A stretch of DNA of 9,167 nt, taken from the NCBI GenBank assembly GCA_910577335.1, contig CAJTMJ010000069.1, positions 1 through 9,167 on the forward strand, read 5' to 3'. Positions within the stretch are counted from its first letter, which is position 1, and every line of letters begins with the position of its first letter. The translations under genes and the position numbers were made by a program. Source of the DNA: an uncultured Duncaniella sp. (GTDB taxonomy: Bacteria; Bacteroidota; Bacteroidia; Bacteroidales; Muribaculaceae). The notes below the pieces were generated by a model. That model ran no database searches. It was not told the DNA's origin and saw only the letters and a list, made by a program, of their open reading frames with translations. Positions 7,277 to 9,167 of this stretch are shown piece by piece.

Positions 7277-8962
7277 TTATTTAGTGATGCGGAACCAATC
7301 CACGACAAGCCATCCGCTGTCGTTGCTTGTCCAGTCACGGCTGCAGAACAGACCAACCTTGGCACCGATCCAATGACCTTCACGCACGTCGAGCGGACGT
7401 CCGAAGGTGGTGAATTTCTTGCCGTCAAAGCTGTAAGAGAATATGGCTTGTGCCTTATAGTCGGGTTTCTGAGTGGGTTTCTTAGCTCCGACATATTTAA
7501 CCTGCACACGGAGGTAGAGATCCTTGCCGCCATCTATCTTCACAGCGTCAACATTTGTTTCCTTGCCACCTTTGTTGGCTTTCTCGCAATCGATATATAC
7601 GAGGTAGATGCCATCCTCACGGCTCTCCAATGCAAGAGTGCCGTAGTTGTAACCCATGACAATCAGACCGGCACGTTCGCCTGTGGAAACCTTTCCGTTG
7701 TTCATACGTGGAGCGAACTGCACCTTGGCAGTTGCGGTAAAGTTGTGAGCGGGGAATTTCTGGAGCAGAATATTAGGCATGTCATAGATACGTTCAGCTC
7801 CCGGAGTGTGATGAGAGAAAAGGCGGAGCTTTGACGCATTGGCGTCTGCGAAATACCAAAGAGCAGAGGGATTTCCCTTCCACTGCCATTGCAGTCCGAG
7901 GGTGTTTGAGTCGAATTCGTCTGATTCGGCAGGTGTAGCCTTGGCGTAAGTGCCACCGACATTGGGTTTGCGATATTTCTCAACCGGGTTGCCACGTCCG
8001 TCGCCGTCAGGGTCAACGCCGATTACGGGCCATCCGTCTTCATTCCATTTCATAGGCTGGAGGTGTACCACACGTCCGTAGGGACCTTTGTCCTGAAAAT
8101 GTAGGAACCAATCCTCTTTTCCGTCAGGAGTGTCAACCCATCCGCCTTGGTGAGGACCGTTGATGTCAGTATCGCCTTGCTCCATCACATTTCGAGTCTC
8201 GTAGGGACCCCATGGGCTTTTTGAGCGAAGCACTTCCTGCCATCCTGTGGCAACGCCTCCTGAGGGTGAGAAGATATAATACCAGTCGCCTCGTTTGTAC
8301 ATCTTGGCTCCCTCGATGGTGGGGTTGTCGATATGTCCGTCATATATCATGCGATCCTGACCGATGGTCTTGGTGCCGTCAGGTGTCATTTCTATCATTC
8401 CGAGGATGCTCTTTACACCGGCGCGGCTACCTGCGTAACCATGGGCGATGTAGGCTTTGCCATCCTCGTCCCAGAAGGGGCATGTGTCGATGATACCTTT
8501 TGCCTTATGCACGTGCACGAGGGGTTCCCACGGTCCTGCGGGATTCTTAGTTTTGGTCATGAAGATACCGAGGTCGGGATCTCCGTAATATATGTAGAAT
8601 TCCCCATTGTGATAGCGGATTGCCGGCGCCCACACTGCGTTGCCGTGTGAGGGATCGGGAGCAGCCTGCGCATATTCGGGCATTTCGGCTATGGCATGGC
8701 CGATGAGAGTCCAGTTCACCAAATCCTTGGAGTGGAGCACAGGGAGACCGGGAATGTCACAGAAACTTGATGCTGTCATGTAATAATCGTCACCGACACG
8801 ACACACGTCAGGGTCGGAATAGTCGGCATTTATCACAGGGTTCTTGTACTGTCCGTTGCCGAGGTCGGGTGACCATACTTTTGATACGGCGTCATCACCC
8901 CATGCGGTGAAAATGGTGGATGCTGCGACTGTCAGCAGCGAAAGTTTTTTGGCTAAATTCAT
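7277..8962 (-). CDS. Secreted glycoside hydrolase family 43 (arabinofuranosidase/beta-xylosidase type)
   Basis: A 561-residue family GH43 enzyme, expected to release L-arabinofuranose or D-xylose from pectin or hemicellulose side chains outside the cytoplasm. An N-terminal signal peptide (MNLAKK, hydrophobic about 7-20, likely cut after AWG at 22) has no lipobox cysteine. The five-bladed propeller catalytic domain spans about 37-320, opening with NPVINADYSDPDVCRVGDDYY (41-61). The catalytic residues are visible: base Asp50, pKa-tuning Asp159 (in GIIDTCPFWDEDG) and acid Glu217 (in NPTIEGAKMYKRG). Further conserved blocks are GNAVWAPAIRY (107-117) and NGPHQGGWVDT (268-278). The remainder (about 340-561) has the character of the concanavalin A-like C-terminal domain common in this family. 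Subfamily 12 is my best guess from memory, with low certainty; substrate specificity cannot be fixed by sequence reading. It is the first gene after the promoter, and the only start with a complete signal peptide was chosen. Confidence 0.94.
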   Translation of the reverse strand: MNLAKKLSLLTVAASTIFTAWGDDAVSKVWSPDLGNGQYKNPVINADYSDPDVCRVGDDYYMTASSFCDIPGLPVLHSKDLVNWTLIGHAIAEMPEYAQAAPDPSHGNAVWAPAIRYHNGEFYIYYGDPDLGIFMTKTKNPAGPWEPLVHVHKAKGIIDTCPFWDEDGKAYIAHGYAGSRAGVKSILGMIEMTPDGTKTIGQDRMIYDGHIDNPTIEGAKMYKRGDWYYIFSPSGGVATGWQEVLRSKSPWGPYETRNVMEQGDTDINGPHQGGWVDTPDGKEDWFLHFQDKGPYGRVVHLQPMKWNEDGWPVIGVDPDGDGRGNPVEKYRKPNVGGTYAKATPAESDEFDSNTLGLQWQWKGNPSALWYFADANASKLRLFSHHTPGAERIYDMPNILLQKFPAHNFTATAKVQFAPRMNNGKVSTGERAGLIVMGYNYGTLALESREDGIYLVYIDCEKANKGGKETNVDAVKIDGGKDLYLRVQVKYVGAKKPTQKPDYKAQAIFSYSFDGKKFTTFGRPLDVREGHWIGAKVGLFCSRDWTSNDSGWLVVDWFRITK

Positions 8963-9011
8963 TTTAGGTAGCTAAGGTAATGATTCTTAAGGTTTATTAC
9001 GATTATCGAGT

Positions 9012-9087
9012 CATACTTTCAGGTCATCCGTCGCGTTAAGGAAGAGGGTGCTGTATGCAAGTTTTCAGGTAGGATGATTTAAGTATG
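9012..9087 (-). repeat. Nested inverted repeat in the operon leader
   Basis: Two pairs of arms are nested. CATACTT (9012-9018) pairs with AAGTATG (9081-9087), and inside it TCATCC (9024-9029; TCATCC also follows GG) pairs with GGATGA (9072-9077), separated by a 5/3 internal loop. The remaining loop is about 42 bases. In addition the octamer TTTCAGGT is directly repeated at 9017-9024 and 9063-9070. In the minus-strand transcript the structure would form near the 5' end, just after the predicted start. It could be a leader RNA structure or contain regulator sites. Arms of 7 and 6 bases can arise by chance, so this is only a candidate. No known riboswitch is recognised. Confidence 0.35.
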
Positions 9088-9098
9088 TAAAATTTCTT

Positions 9099-9106
9099 CA
9101 AAGGTA
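9099..9106 (-). promoter_or_regulatory. Candidate Bacteroidetes-type promoter (-7 element) of the operon
   Basis: On the minus strand this reads TACCTTTG, a perfect match to the Bacteroidetes -7 consensus TAnnTTTG used by the main sigma factor. It lies about 137 bases before the GH43 start codon, in the AT-rich stretch ahead of the first gene. The expected -33 TTTG box is not convincing: about 20 bases upstream is only the weak TTTACTG. Transcription would start near 9092-9094 and give a leader of about 130 bases. The position ahead of six co-directional genes supports it as the operon promoter, but it rests on a short motif only. Confidence 0.5.
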
Positions 9107-9167
9107 AGAATTTTCGTCCGTATTTCAGTAAATTTTTTAAAATAATTAACTATTTATCCAATGATTA

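Noticed and set aside
7238..7834. A 198-residue plus-strand open frame across the 3' end of the GH43 gene
   Set aside because: It is antisense to a conserved GH43 domain and has no recognisable features, so it is treated as a chance frame.
8963..9098. A known riboswitch in the operon leader
   Set aside because: The leader shows only the short nested arms. I recognise no conserved core of a characterised riboswitch class.
1..9167. Mobile element, CRISPR array, phage, toxin-antitoxin or defence genes
   Set aside because: No transposase, integrase, spaced repeats, terminal repeats or defence-type proteins are seen. All six genes are metabolic, intact and similar in composition.

Overview
The window is one leftward (minus-strand) gene cluster for pectin and galacturonate use. 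The organism is very probably a gut-type Bacteroidales bacterium (Bacteroides, Prevotella or Muribaculaceae-like). The grounds are protein character (Bacteroidetes-style GH43, UxaA, UxaB, UxaC and ExuT), AT-rich gene starts without Shine-Dalgarno sequences, and a perfect TAnnTTTG -7 promoter element upstream of the first gene. The exact genus cannot be read from this sequence.

Layout in transcription order, right to left: a promoter and leader (about 8963-9106); a secreted family 43 glycoside hydrolase (7277-8962); a secreted family CE8 pectin methylesterase (6266-7234); tagaturonate reductase uxaB (4706-6190); altronate dehydratase uxaA (3174-4685); glucuronate/galacturonate isomerase uxaC (1728-3143); a hexuronate MFS transporter, exuT-like (226-1722); then a strong inverted repeat that looks like the operon terminator (155-198). 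All six genes point the same way, with gaps of 42, 75, 20, 30 and 5 bases. No other internal promoter or terminator is evident, so a single polycistronic unit is the simplest reading. Positions 1-154 hold no gene that I can support, only a weak leftward promoter candidate.

The genes combine as follows. The two signal-peptide enzymes work outside the cytoplasm: the CE8 enzyme removes methyl esters from homogalacturonan, and the GH43 enzyme removes arabinose or xylose decorations. The MFS protein imports the released galacturonate. UxaC converts it to tagaturonate, UxaB reduces that to altronate, and UxaA dehydrates altronate to 2-keto-3-deoxygluconate (KDG). The enzymes that take KDG on to pyruvate and glyceraldehyde 3-phosphate (KdgK, KdgA) are absent here. 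So are depolymerases (pectate lyase, GH28), SusC/SusD-type uptake proteins and a regulator. They must lie elsewhere if the organism grows on pectin.

Most of the window is a well-known pathway with complete, intact genes. I found no convincing sign of a novel system. The points worth a second look are modest: a nested inverted repeat in the operon leader, the GH43-CE8 pairing and what it implies about substrate, and the asymmetry of the terminator hairpin.
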